Positions 42,201 to 49,130 of a DNA stretch of 64,000 nt are shown piece after piece. The DNA comes from Owenia fusiformis (Eukaryota; Annelida; Polychaeta; Sabellida; Oweniidae), in assembly GCA_903813345.2 (NCBI GenBank), contig CAIIXF020000001.1, forward strand, positions 43,371,366 to 43,435,365. Direction: 5' to 3'. The position numbers and the translations under genes are program-made. The stretch's first letter is position 1; the number at the start of each line of letters is the position of its first letter. The notes below the pieces were generated by a model. That model ran no database searches. It saw only the letters and a program-made list of their open reading frames with translations, and was not told where the DNA came from.

Positions 42201-45200
42201 TGATTTATGCCATTAAATATTCAAAATTCAGTGATGTCATATTTGAAATCTAAATGTAAAAGTACATCTAGAAATTTGGATTGAAAATTGCTTATCAACT
42301 TTGAAAATTTAATTTTTTTGAAAATGTGACTTCTAGTTCGGGTTGATTCCCCATAGACACCATGTTACAAAATCACAAAAAGTGAAATATCTCTTCTTGT
42401 ATTGGACAGATAACATTTTCTTTTACTGCATATATTTTAATCTGCATAACTATTAGATGTATAAGTGTTATATGAAAATTGAACCACTTAAACAGATGTA
42501 ATTTAAGCTAAAGGGAACTTTCTACTATACCCGACATGTTTTCTGACCCGAACGAGCCACCTGGTGGTGAAACTAGTAACTACCTAGTCGGGTTAATTCT
42601 AGTGACTTACAGTACTTGTTATTTGATTGCTATTTGGAACACTTGGTAATTAAATTCTGATTTTAATTAATTATGCCCACGCTAAACCCTATTACATAAA
42701 ATCATATAACCTGAATTCACTTAAGTTACTGAGCAAAATGTGTCAATTGGAAATATGTACTATAATATATGCCATTTACACTAAGGGTATTCACTTCTAA
42801 CAAACAGAAATACTTGAATGAAATATGTAGGAGTAAAAAATTGAGGCTAAAATGTCTAGGGGGTGAAACGTCTAAGGGATGAAATGTCTAGGGGATGAAA
42901 TGTCTAAGGGGTGAAACCTCTAGGGGGTGAAGTGTCCAGGGGGTATAATGACTAAGGGATGAAATGTCTAGGGGTGAAACATCCAGAGGGAGAAATGTCC
43001 AGGGGCTGAAATGTCCAGGGGGTGAAACGTCTAAGGGGTGAACAGTCTTGGGGTGAAACGTCCAGGGGGTGAAATGTCTAGAAAGCTAGTCACCTTCGAA
43101 TGAATGACACCATTCAAATTAATATGGCAATACGATTACTGGACAAATACCAAACTTATTTTGTGTTCCTGCCTGATTCAAATCAACTTGTTGATTCAGA
43201 TGGTAGCAATAATATCCTATTAAGGAAATTTTGCCATATGTTGAAAAGCAAAACTGTCTGTGCATTCCATCGCATACCATCTGGCGTGTACTGTAACGAG
43301 GTAGAATACCTTATTATGAGGCAATTTACATGGATGGCTTTAATAAGGCTAATAACTTGTTGCAAATGTGCCACACACTGAGAGTCATCATTTAAACCCA
43401 ACTCTTAAACTCAATCAATCTTTCTTATTGACTCTTTGAAAAAAAGGAAATACAGGGTGGGCCAAAAAAAACAATACCCAACTTTAAATCAGAATGGAAA
43501 TAGCTATGTTCAATATGATACATTGATTTATATATCATTTTAAAGGTTATCCATTTTCGACAAATTTGGTATATAACACTATGTCATGAAATCAATATTA
43601 AAGTTTTATTATGCTTATTTGGGAGGCCATGTCGGTATTTAAGTTATCCAGATTTTAGGGAGAAAATAGTAAATCTGAGGAACAATGTTAATTTTTTATT
43701 TATAGAATATCATTTTGTTAGCTGAATATATGCTTGTATATTTGCATATTGTGTGACTAAACTTATTGTTTATGAATTTTAGTGTTGTTTATTATCAATA
43801 AGTACTCAAAGGGGTTAGACATTAAACATATTGTGAGGAGGATTTTATTTTCCAATAAGACATTGCCTCGTAACATAGATCTCAGGAGACATTGGCATTT
43901 TTTTGCAAACAAGGTGTCAATTTGATTGATCTCGATGCTTGGCCACCCAACAGCCCCAATACTAATGTGTTTGATTACCATTTAAATAAATAAAGTGTAA
44001 AATATTATCAAACAACACTGAAATTCATAAACAATAAATTTAGTCACACAATGATGCAAATATCAATAACCAAGCATGTATTCACCTAACAAAAGAATGA
44101 TATGCTATAAATAAAAAATTAACATAATTCCGCAGATTTACTATTTTTCCCCTTAAATCTGGAGACCTTAAATAGCAACCCGACCTCCCAAATAAGTATA
44201 ATAAAACTTTACTATTGATTTCATGAAATGGTGTTATATACCAAATTGTTGACAATGTACCATATTGAATGTAACTATTTTTATCCTGATTTGAAGTTGG
44301 GTATTGGTTTTTTTTGGCCCACCCTGTATATATCATTTTGACGGATTGGCTCATTATCAGATCATTAATATTATAGAGTATAGTACATATAAATACCTTA
44401 TTATCAGACAATTAAACTGATGTTTTTGAGAATCTGCCGGAAATTTAAAACCTTTCGCAATCTCGGGGTTTCACCCCAATATACCTCTTAATACCTATGT
44501 GCCACACCCAAGACCGCCTTTTTTCCATGTCAATTTCCTCTCAAGCTTGAAAGTTTCCATGTTTAATTCCTATCAGACATATAAAAGTACATTTCATTCC
44601 TATATAAAAGTACATTTCATTCCTCTCAACTTCATAAATATGTCTATGTTAAATTACTCTGGTGTTTGCTAGGACTAAGTTTTCCCAAAATATTGGTAAA
44701 ATTGGCTAAACTGACAACTGATTTAACAAACTCAATTACCATTTTTGTAGAAAAACTGACTTTTGACCTAAAAAAGGGTGCTCTCTTCAACAATTTTTTC
44801 CATGTTTTCCCTGGGTTTCACAAGTTTCCATGGTTTATGCCCAAAGTCAAAATTGGCCATGCTGCACATACCTACCAAAATTAATTTGAGTGAACCCCTG
44901 GGATTGCAATAACAGTATACTGTAATCAAGTCGCTTATCAGTTTTGTCCTGGAAAGAACACTTATCATGGAGAAGTATTTTGAGTCATAACTTACACGTA
45001 ATATAACTCATAATTTCTCACAAGATTTAAAAACTGTCAATTTTGAATGTAATCTTTGACACCACCATTGGTACTATTTATTTACCCATCAAACGAAGTT
45101 TATAGGGATATAGTAATGCTGTCCATTGGGTTGTTCTTGTGTCCGGGCGATAACTCAAGAACTGGTTGAGGATTTGGTTCAAATTTTATAGGCTTGTGCC

Positions 45201-47729
45201 TTATGAGTGTAGAACTTCTTGTTGAGAAGGAATTTTCAATATGGCTGCTCAATTCAAATTGACCATCATTATTCATAAAAATGTGATCTTTGATGTGATC
45301 TTTGTGAGTAGGGCTTTTATTTCAAATTCTGCAATGTGTTTATTAGTTCATGGCATTGAATAAATGTAGATCTGATATTTTATGCTAATGTAAATATTAC
45401 ATTGCGCGCAGAGTCTAGTTATAAACTACCCTCTGCCTAGTATAGGCTATATTACAGTTTAGCAACCCCGTCTCGAAGATTGGTGCCTGTGACAGCTCAG
45501 TAATAAATAATTTCAAATCTACCATGCTGACCCTTTCTCAACCAATCAGCAAAGTGGAAGGAACGTGTGCGAAATACATGCTCATTAACTATGCGAGATG
45601 TCATAGGAAATGACCATATATATAGTCATCCGTATTTCAATGACAAACTCTGATTGGCTCAGTGAGATCATAGATTTATTGTAACCTGAAAGAGTGAAGA
45701 CGAAGCTCTCTTTTAAGAAGTGAATTTGAACTAATGCAAAGGGTATGTAAATATAGTCTTGTTTTATTTTACCTAATTGCAGTCCTCAGGGCACTTTGTT
45801 TGTAAGTGGATCCCATGACAGAACTGCCAAACTGTGGAGCACAGACAGAATCTACCCCATTCGGACATATGCTGGACATTCCCTGGATGTAGATGTAAGA
45901 ATAAACATTTATAGTGCAGCACCCTCTTTCATTGTATAATAGTTTTAAGTTATATGTATTAATGTACATGGTCATACGATACAATGTGAGACTTTAGAAG
46001 ATTATGCAGCCTTTACTATGCATGTTGACCAACCAAGTCCTTGTGTAAAATAAATTAAATTGTTATATTACAATTTACCACTGATATGTAATTCAGGATT
46101 GTAACAAATTAATTTTCTGTTGATATAGAGGTTAAATCCCCAAAGTTGCTTATTTGTTTAAAAATGTGTTTCTATCTATTTTGAATGTCATCAGAATACC
46201 CCATACCATATGTGGAATATATATAATATAATATATATATCAATAATTCTAATGATTAAAATTTCATGTTGAAAATATTGAATCGAATTGATTGCCTCCC
46301 TTTAATTAAAATTGAAAACTTACATAATGCCATCTCTCCAAATGACAAATTCCCTTATGAATTAATTGAACTCTTTCAGTGTGTGAAATTCCACCCTAAC
46401 AATAACTATATAGCTACTGGGTCATGTGATAAATCTGTGAGGATGTGGAGCGTACAAGATGCTAAGGCTGTGCGGCTGTTCCAGGGCCACAGGGGGACTG
46501 TCTTCACTGTAGCCTTTTCACCCAATGGAAGATATCTTGCATCAGCAGGTAGCTAACTACAAGGGATCATTTTTAGAAGGTTTAATGCCTCGTGTGAATT
46601 GTGTAGACATGAATTGTCTAGGGGTATGATATCCAGGGGTGAGATGTCTGGGAGTAAAAAAATCTATGAATGATCTATCATCTAGTGATGACATACCTTG
46701 GTGTAAATATATTTACATTTAGAAATCAAACCATTGTAAAAATCTCCAAGGGTGCTAAGCCATTGAAATAAAATATTAACTTCAACACCCAATCGGTTAA
46801 GCAATATTGTTTTAATGAAAGCAGTATTGTTTTAGACTGAAGGAGAAATGTTCAGGATATTTCATTAATGAGCATCAATTTTGATTTTAAACAATGATTT
46901 AAATGAGAAATAGGAGATTGCCTCTCCACAATATCTATTAGTGTGATGTATGTGGGAATAATGCTGATTTCTTCCAGGCGAAGATAGGAGAGTTAAAGTT
47001 TGGGACCTGGGAAGTGGCAAGCTGATGAAAGATTTAAGAGGACATTCTGATACAGTCTATGCCTTGTGTTTCAACAATGAGAGCACTTTGCTGTCATCAG
47101 GTATCTCTAATTTCAAAATTCCTTGTTTTTCCTTAAAAACGTAATGTGTAGATTTTCTTCAAAATTCTCTACATTAGGAGTTAACATGTGGGGTGGATAC
47201 CTTTCAATGTTGAGACAATAAATGACAGAAGTCAACCTTGGCTTTTTCATGCATTTATTGCCACAGGTTTCATGATTGTTGATTTGATCTGCTATTGCTT
47301 ACAGGGGGACATGATGGAGTCCTCAGAGTATGGGATGTACAGAAAACAGTAGAGCACTCAGGAAACCAGTAAGTTTAAATTTATAATACTTTATATCGAA
47401 TAATAAGATTTTGCCTCCTTTAATTTTTTTTAAACATTTTGCAAGAAATGGTGTGATTTGGAACATGTCATTAGCCTTTCTGTAGTAACCATAGTAAGAT
47501 GAATGGCCCATTTTTGCGCTAATAAGAAGATAAATGAATTCAATGCATTTTGTGTCTCACACAAAATATTTTTAAAAAGAAATAATGTACAATGTGAATG
47601 TATTGTTTTTCCAGAAGTGAAGGTCACAGTCCAGAGTTGCTGGCTTCTTATCCTGTAAAATCGACTACCATAAACTATGTGCAATACTTGCCTAACAGTC
47701 TCCTCTTGGCAGTTGGTAATCTATCATGA
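15235..47729 (+). CDS. TAF5L: TAF5-like protein (SAGA/PCAF complex WD40 subunit), complete 14-exon gene
   Basis: TAF5L is a structural subunit of the SAGA-type histone acetyltransferase complex in the nucleus. Exons: 15235-15303, 17964-18121, 18471-18589, 20921-21050, 38082-38200, 38524-38725, 38908-39084, 39569-39681, 39865-39946, 45783-45894, 46380-46548, 46978-47100, 47305-47368 and 47615-47729. All phases agree, giving 583 residues against 589 in human. The start MKRIKSDQLNGCFSDYVKRR matches human TAF5L rather than TAF5. The NTD2 helical domain (YPLFVHVYLELL, FYSRHHLYF, ENKYCLQV, EYLLRYI) precedes a hinge and six WD40 blades, with signatures such as GSHDRTAKLWS, GSCDKSVRMWS, GEDRRVKVWD and GGHDGVLRVWD. 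Intron 4 (17 kb) holds a whole SLC22 gene on the other strand, and its 3' end is an array of duplicated exon-5 acceptors. Intron 9 (5.8 kb) holds three large transposons. The exon-5 acceptor chosen is the last of ~17, because only that copy continues into unique coding sequence. Confidence 0.96.
15471..15775. promoter_or_regulatory. CpG-bearing intron-1 cluster of NRF1-like sites
   Basis: TGCGCATGCG at 15618-15627 is a near-consensus NRF1 site. Two further ATGCGCAT half-site matches lie at 15633-15640 and 15651-15658. GGCGCGC occurs at 15473 and 15594, and AAAATGGCTG, a YY1-like word, is close to 15764. The stretch is much richer in CpG than its surroundings and sits about 170-470 bp inside TAF5L intron 1. 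It could be an enhancer or an alternative start region. The motifs are seen; function is inferred. Confidence 0.4.
15803..16809. mobile_element. TTAA-flanked 1-kb foldback transposon (piggyBac-type non-autonomous)
   Basis: Arms of about 420 bp (15803-16225 and 16388-16809) are inverted copies at very high identity around a ~160-bp centre. The ends are GGCGACGCTATATTAAAT and its complement. TTAA flanks both sides exactly (15799-15802 and 16810-16813), the hallmark target of piggyBac-type insertion. No transposase frame is present. It lies in TAF5L intron 1. Confidence 0.8.
19110..20040 (+). repeat. Interspersed repeat with internal ~165-bp tandem units (ATGGCGGCC-rich family), copy 1
   Basis: Repeated blocks each begin near GAGCGATTTTGTTCATATTT and run through CCATTTTGAAAAATGG to the next block. 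About four degenerate units are visible, with spacing of roughly 130-170 bp. The first 350 bp closely match 28605-28970. It lies in TAF5L intron 3. No coding potential is seen. The class is unknown, probably a decayed transposon interior. Confidence 0.6.
21808..35191 (-). CDS. SLC22 family organic ion transporter (OCT/OAT-like), complete, nested in TAF5L intron
   Basis: A 12-TM major-facilitator plasma-membrane carrier for organic cations, anions or carnitine; the substrate cannot be told from sequence. Exons (5' to 3' on -): 35191-34805, 34435-34332, 25653-25499, 24886-24718, 23354-23136, 22897-22789, 22575-22470, 22384-22203 and 21984-21808, totalling 535 residues with all phases matching. 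The ATG at 35191 starts MLFDELLILVGPFG, the usual SLC22 N-terminus. The large first extracellular loop has PxHWC and N-glycosylation sites (NLT, NYT). WDLVCGRKW, VADRFGRKK (the MFS loop signature), FSNSLVYYGLSLNTSNLGGN, AEVYPTPLRASGVG and LPETKGKPLPETIED are classic SLC22 landmarks. A possible AATAAA follows the stop (complement 21782-21787). One donor (after 22789) is a weak GTTTAA. Intron 2 contains an intronless GPCR. The acceptor of the exon starting at 24886 is duplicated in tandem. Confidence 0.96.
23383..24328. repeat. 20-bp minisatellite, about 47 copies
   Basis: The unit is close to CATATATCACAATGGCTTAC. Variants (ATATGTCAC, ATATGCCAC, ATATATTAC, GGATTAC, GATTTGC) recur in ordered blocks of ~60-120 bp, so a higher-order duplication overlies the basic unit. 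Because 20 is not a multiple of three and the unit lacks + strand stops, all three + frames are open for 230-266 codons. Their repetitive translations are artefacts. The array starts only ~28 bp beyond the SLC22 exon at 23136-23354, inside its upstream intron. Confidence 0.95.
24871..25195 (-). repeat. Tandem array of an SLC22 3' splice site plus exon start (~41-bp unit, ~8 copies)
   Basis: Read on the - strand, the true acceptor is a T-rich tract ending CTTGAACTTAG, followed by exon bases TAATGGAGCTGATTGG at 24886. Immediately upstream, the same block repeats about seven more times in degenerate form. Each carries a T-rich tract, an AG (or equivalent), then TAATGGAGCT and a GGCCATTA-like spacer. 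The units are 39-45 bp, so use of an upstream copy would usually shift frame. Confidence 0.85.
26041..26352. repeat. Degenerate tandem repeat, GTGTAGCAGCATAGTATG core
   Basis: About four units of 60-85 bp share GAGCTCCTAGGCTACCTCTA and GTGTAGCAGCATAGTATG blocks. A related single unit occurs inverted at about 33150-33230, and another trace at 33487-33525. This suggests the repeat travels inside a dispersed element. Confidence 0.65.
27221..27898. mobile_element. Foldback element (~680 bp) nested in larger transposon
   Basis: The left arm starts CAAAGGAGGAGGAAAAGTAT. It is mirrored by the right arm, ending TTTCCCTCCTCCTTTG. The pairing continues for about 250 bp per arm through GTCATATGTTGGATTTTGGC and AGCAGGGGTGGAAGGGG-type blocks. 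A single diverged arm recurs at 32961-33132. No clear target duplication was found. Confidence 0.65.
28036..28080. repeat. Perfect 45-bp palindrome
   Basis: Two 22-bp arms, CAATTAAAGTAAATCACCAC plus CA and their exact complement, are separated by a single T. It could extrude as a cruciform or form a hairpin RNA. It lies in SLC22 intron 2, 50 bp beyond the 2.3-kb element. No function is assigned. Confidence 0.85.
28405..28604. repeat. 200-bp inverted-repeat element
   Basis: The core arms TTTTGTTACATTGACG and CGTCAATGTAACAAAA are perfect complements. The pairing extends outward through GCTGTAATTC/GAATTGCAACTT and TTGGTTTGGAATTT/CAAATTCCAAATC blocks. It directly abuts the repeat copy at 28605 and is a probable MITE of unknown type. 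Confidence 0.55.
28605..29470 (+). repeat. ATGGCGGCC-rich interspersed repeat, copy 2
   Basis: Homologous to 19110-20040, in the same order: ATATAAAACTGTAA, ATACATGGCAGCCATCTTGA, then tandem blocks beginning with TTTTGTTTATATTTG. The two copies differ by scattered substitutions and indels, indicating an old family. It lies in SLC22 intron 2 / TAF5L intron 4. Confidence 0.65.
30411..31553 (-). CDS. Class A (rhodopsin-like) GPCR, adenosine-receptor-like, intronless
   Basis: A single 380-codon frame encodes seven hydrophobic segments. TM1 has GNIVMLIAV (N1.50). TM2 has LAVADLGTAF (D2.50). A TM3-proximal cysteine (LTLCLIGSE) can pair with ECL2 FHC. The DRY position reads EKY (SCIALEKYIRVLHPYL), TM6 has FLTWVP, TM7 has NPVTY, and helix 8 follows (RMKGFRRALKNVF). 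SPAMGWN before ECL2, LKIVKTG at TM6 and the TM7-H8 stretch resemble adenosine receptors, so the MECA branch is the best guess. The ligand is unknown. The third cytoplasmic loop is long, basic and Cys/His-rich. The gene lies wholly inside SLC22 intron 2, on the same strand, and so inside TAF5L intron 4. Being intronless, it may be a retrocopy lineage, as is common for invertebrate GPCRs. A possible AATAAA lies at complement 30313-30318. Confidence 0.93.
   Translation of the reverse strand: MNIVNPFFWICLGIVPFVCFGNIVMLIAVRKNPQICHNRGINIAFTVMLAVADLGTAFVTFPLKSMSYFIESDINKNLTLCLIGSEIISFTAIISGLSLSCIALEKYIRVLHPYLRTEITTKRCLIIVGVMLILAGGLSFSPAMGWNTYTDDMNDSFHCSKVTIHPLPYTFLVITCILISVVITTFCYSQIFITASRQQKQLVLEKLRFKDNQNNLESKKNDSSMFKKSQTKKTCQVHHNCYKRNCHLKIVKTGIMVLGPYFLTWVPSLTLTAIIPFKKDSGNMLVYMTLHHCCFILILLQACVNPVTYVLRMKGFRRALKNVFARNVNFRHVHERSNLISEKENTLNHSIRHVCMTLVSLHIQLSKAGSKECLYVSQSE
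32500..32670 (+). repeat. Dispersed repeat, GTGTCCGGGC family, copy 1
   Basis: It contains TATCCCACTGAACGAAG, GTGTCCGGGC and CAAATTTTATAGGCTTATGC in the order also seen at 40060-40290 and 45075-45250. No frame is kept, and its class is unknown. Confidence 0.5.
32961..33132 (+). repeat. Solo arm of the 27221-27898 foldback
   Basis: This stretch matches the right arm of the foldback, including TTATTTTATCATCTCTAG, GGAGGTAATGCATT and CATATGACTGTCC. It ends in the same CCCTCCTCCTTTG. The other arm is absent, so this is a truncated or rearranged copy. Confidence 0.6.
35816..38168 (+). repeat. TAF5L exon-5 minisatellite: ~17 copies of a 96-bp unit made of 3' splice site plus exon
   Basis: The unit is 14 intronic bases ending TTATTCCAG plus the first 82 exon bases (AGAGAACAAGTATTGCCTGC...AACATGTTA). 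Duplicated exon starts fall at 35832, 35928, 36024, 36120, 36216, 36311, 36407, 36503, 36618, 36733, 36829, 36930, 37698, 37794, 37890, 37986 and 38082. Only the last copy runs on into unique coding sequence (CTGCTGCAACTC...) and a donor at 38201. Spacing is 96 bp (32 codons) except where one base is lost (36216-36311) or 19 bp are gained (copies 8, 9 and 12). Those three gained segments carry an extra ATTCCAG acceptor. A transposon splits copy 12. Confidence 0.95.
36989..37639. mobile_element. 651-bp TA-flanked transposon inserted in the exon-5 array
   Basis: The ends CAGGGTGTCAAATGGCGTTG and its complement continue as inverted repeats for about 100 bp, including poly-C/poly-G tracts of 9-11 bases. 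TA flanks each end (36987-36988 and 37640-37641). Removing the element and one TA restores the array unit CTACTATAGAGTACC exactly. TA duplication with CAG-starting ends suggests a Tc1/mariner-type non-autonomous element. There is no transposase frame. Confidence 0.85.
40060..40290 (+). repeat. Dispersed repeat, GTGTCCGGGC family, copy 2
   Basis: It shares TATCCCACTGAA, GATGCCTTATGGGGATATGA and GGGAATTTTCAATATG with the copies at 32500 and 45075. It lies in TAF5L intron 9, just left of the CpG-rich element. Confidence 0.45.
40366..41025. mobile_element. 660-bp CpG-rich MITE with TTA duplication (PIF/Harbinger-like)
   Basis: The terminal inverted repeats start TGGCCTAGTCACATAGCCCG (40366) and end with the complement at 41025. 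TTA flanks both sides (40363-40365 and 41026-41028), a 3-bp duplication typical of PIF/Harbinger. The interior is strikingly GC- and CpG-rich in an AT-rich intron and is full of CGGCCG, CCGAGCTC and CACCGAGCTC words in both orientations. The open frames inside have no family resemblance. It lies in TAF5L intron 9. Confidence 0.75.
41413..43086. mobile_element. 1.67-kb foldback transposon with inverted 15-bp-repeat arms and 8-bp TSD
   Basis: The left arm (41413-41671) is about 16 copies of a ~15-bp unit, TTTCACCCCCTAGACA. The right arm (42851-43086) is the same unit inverted, about 15 copies. The outermost 19 bp of each end align (GGTATCAAGACGTTTCACC versus GCTTTCTAGACATTTCACC). TAGTCACC flanks both ends (41405-41412 and 43087-43094), an 8-bp target duplication. 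This architecture recalls Foldback/Galileo elements, and an 8-bp TSD is known for the hAT and P superfamilies. Part of the interior (42184-42595) recurs at 52098-52505. Confidence 0.85.
43453..44326. mobile_element. 874-bp TA-flanked foldback transposon
   Basis: The ends CAGGGTGGGCCAAAAAAAAC and their complement lie directly next to TA (43451-43452 and 44327-44328). Pairing extends ~400 bp per arm at high identity, for example TATTTGGGAGGCCATGTCGG with its inverted partner near 44190. It encodes no transposase; the ~70-110 codon frames are incidental. It is the most intact of the CAGGGTG-ended group in this window. Confidence 0.85.
45075..45300 (+). repeat. Dispersed repeat, GTGTCCGGGC family, copy 3
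   Basis: It contains CATCAAACGAAGTTTATAGG, GTGTCCGGGCGATAACTCAA and CAAATTTTATAGGCTTGTGC, in the same order as copy 1 at 32500. It lies in TAF5L intron 9. The class is unknown. Confidence 0.5.
46610..46670 (-). repeat. Fragment of the foldback-arm 15-bp repeat
   Basis: About four degenerate units (GTCTAGGGGTATGATATCC, AGGGGTGAGATGTCTGGG) match the right-arm orientation of the 41413-43086 element. It is a solo remnant in TAF5L intron 11. Confidence 0.5.
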
Positions 47730-48085
47730 CATATGCAACAGTCTCTTCCTGGTAAAGAGTAATCTAGAATGACACATTCAACAGTGTCTTCCTAGTGTGA
47801 ATAGCCTAGAATGACACATACAACAATGTCTTTCTTGAAGTGGATGATCGAGAATGACACATACAACAGTCTCTTCCTGGAAGTGGATAGTCTCAAATGA
47901 CTTATGCAACAGTATTTTCATGGAACATTCCCGGATGTTGATAGTCAAGAATTACACACACAACAGTTTATATCTGAGAGGGACAATCTCAAATGACATA
48001 AACAAAAGTCTCTTCCTGTGCATAATGCAGAAGTATTCATAAAACAGTTCTTGGGAGTGCATAATCTAGAATGGCACATTCCACT
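47691..48085 (+). repeat. Minisatellite seeded by the TAF5L stop-codon region (~43-bp unit, ~9 copies)
   Basis: The last TAF5L codons and stop (AACAGTCTCCTCTTGGCAGT...CTATCATGACATA) form the first unit. Degenerate copies follow in the 3' UTR. Each begins CAACAGTCTCTTCCTGG and ends near TCTAGAATGACACATA, spaced 40-54 bp apart. Each copy keeps an equivalent of the TGA. The copies are more diverged from one another than those of the exon-5 array, so this expansion is probably older. Confidence 0.8.
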
Positions 48086-48954
48086 CCATTAGGACGAGTG
48101 GTATGAGTGGATAGTGTAGAATTTTTCATACATTTATGGGTTCATAGTTTATGTAATTTAAAGTATGAGAGGAAGATTCAGATTCTCAGTTGAAAAAGTG
48201 GGTTAGAACAGCTGGACATTTTCTCTTCTGTGACACTTTTTCCGAATTAATCTATAAAAGTAGAAATTGCTGGAAATTGATGATTTCTATCATAAATATG
48301 CCAAAATATTTATATGTACAAACATCACTAAAATGAAATTTAAACAGAGTGCTCCAAAATTACTGAGACTGTTGGGATCTAGATAATGCCATATTTAGAA
48401 CTCAAAATTGATTGATGACCTGATGTGTTTACATCTCAGGAATTGCCAAATGTACCCCTGAATACAGTTACTATGGCAACTATATCTTAAGGACATGGGC
48501 AATTATTTTTCAAGAGACTTATCGCAAGTAAAGTGAATTTCAATTTAATGAATAAGTCTCTAAATTACAGCCCAATCTCATTGATTATGAGACTTACAGT
48601 ACATTATGTATTTGTTGAAACTATTGATACTGTTTTGCAGTATATTGAGTCAATAAAGACCAATAGATTATTTAACATTGTTCAATACACAGGTATTACT
48701 ATTACCTGCAACCTATACATTATTTTGATACATACATGTATTCATAATAGTTTTTTGTAATGAATGTGGAAAATAAAAAATTCAAATCTAAAATAAATTG
48801 TACAGTTTATTGCTTTTCATGTATAAGGAACTTATATTAGTAATGAAGTGTGAATATCAATAGATTGTTTCAAAAACATCATATACTCTCATATCATATA
48901 GTGGATAGTGTATATATTTTTTATTTTAAAACATGACAAATATTTATGATTCTT

Positions 48955-49130
48955 CTCATATTCAAGTGGGTACAAATGGATGCAAATTGGTTTTAAAATG
49001 GGTGCAAATTGGTTTTGAAGTGGGTACAAATGGGTGCAAAACTAAATTGGTTTTGAATTTGAAGTGGGTACAAATAGGTGCAAAACTGCAAATTGGTTTT
49101 GAAGTGGGTGCAAATGAGTTTTCAGGAAAG
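48955..49130 (+). repeat. Short tandem repeat, TGGGTACAAATGGGTGCAAA type
   Basis: About five units of 25-45 bp combine GTGGGTACAAATGG, TGCAAATTGG and TTTTGAA blocks. It has no apparent coding function and lies between TAF5L and the TMEM47-like gene. Confidence 0.7.

Noticed and set aside
43763-44411. Frames of 72-109 codons as a mariner transposase
   Set aside because: They lie inside the paired arms of the 874-bp foldback and show no DDE/D or helix-turn-helix motif.
46201-46245. AT-rich stretch as a promoter or origin
   Set aside because: It is a short (AT)n-type low-complexity run within a TAF5L intron, with no other supporting signal.
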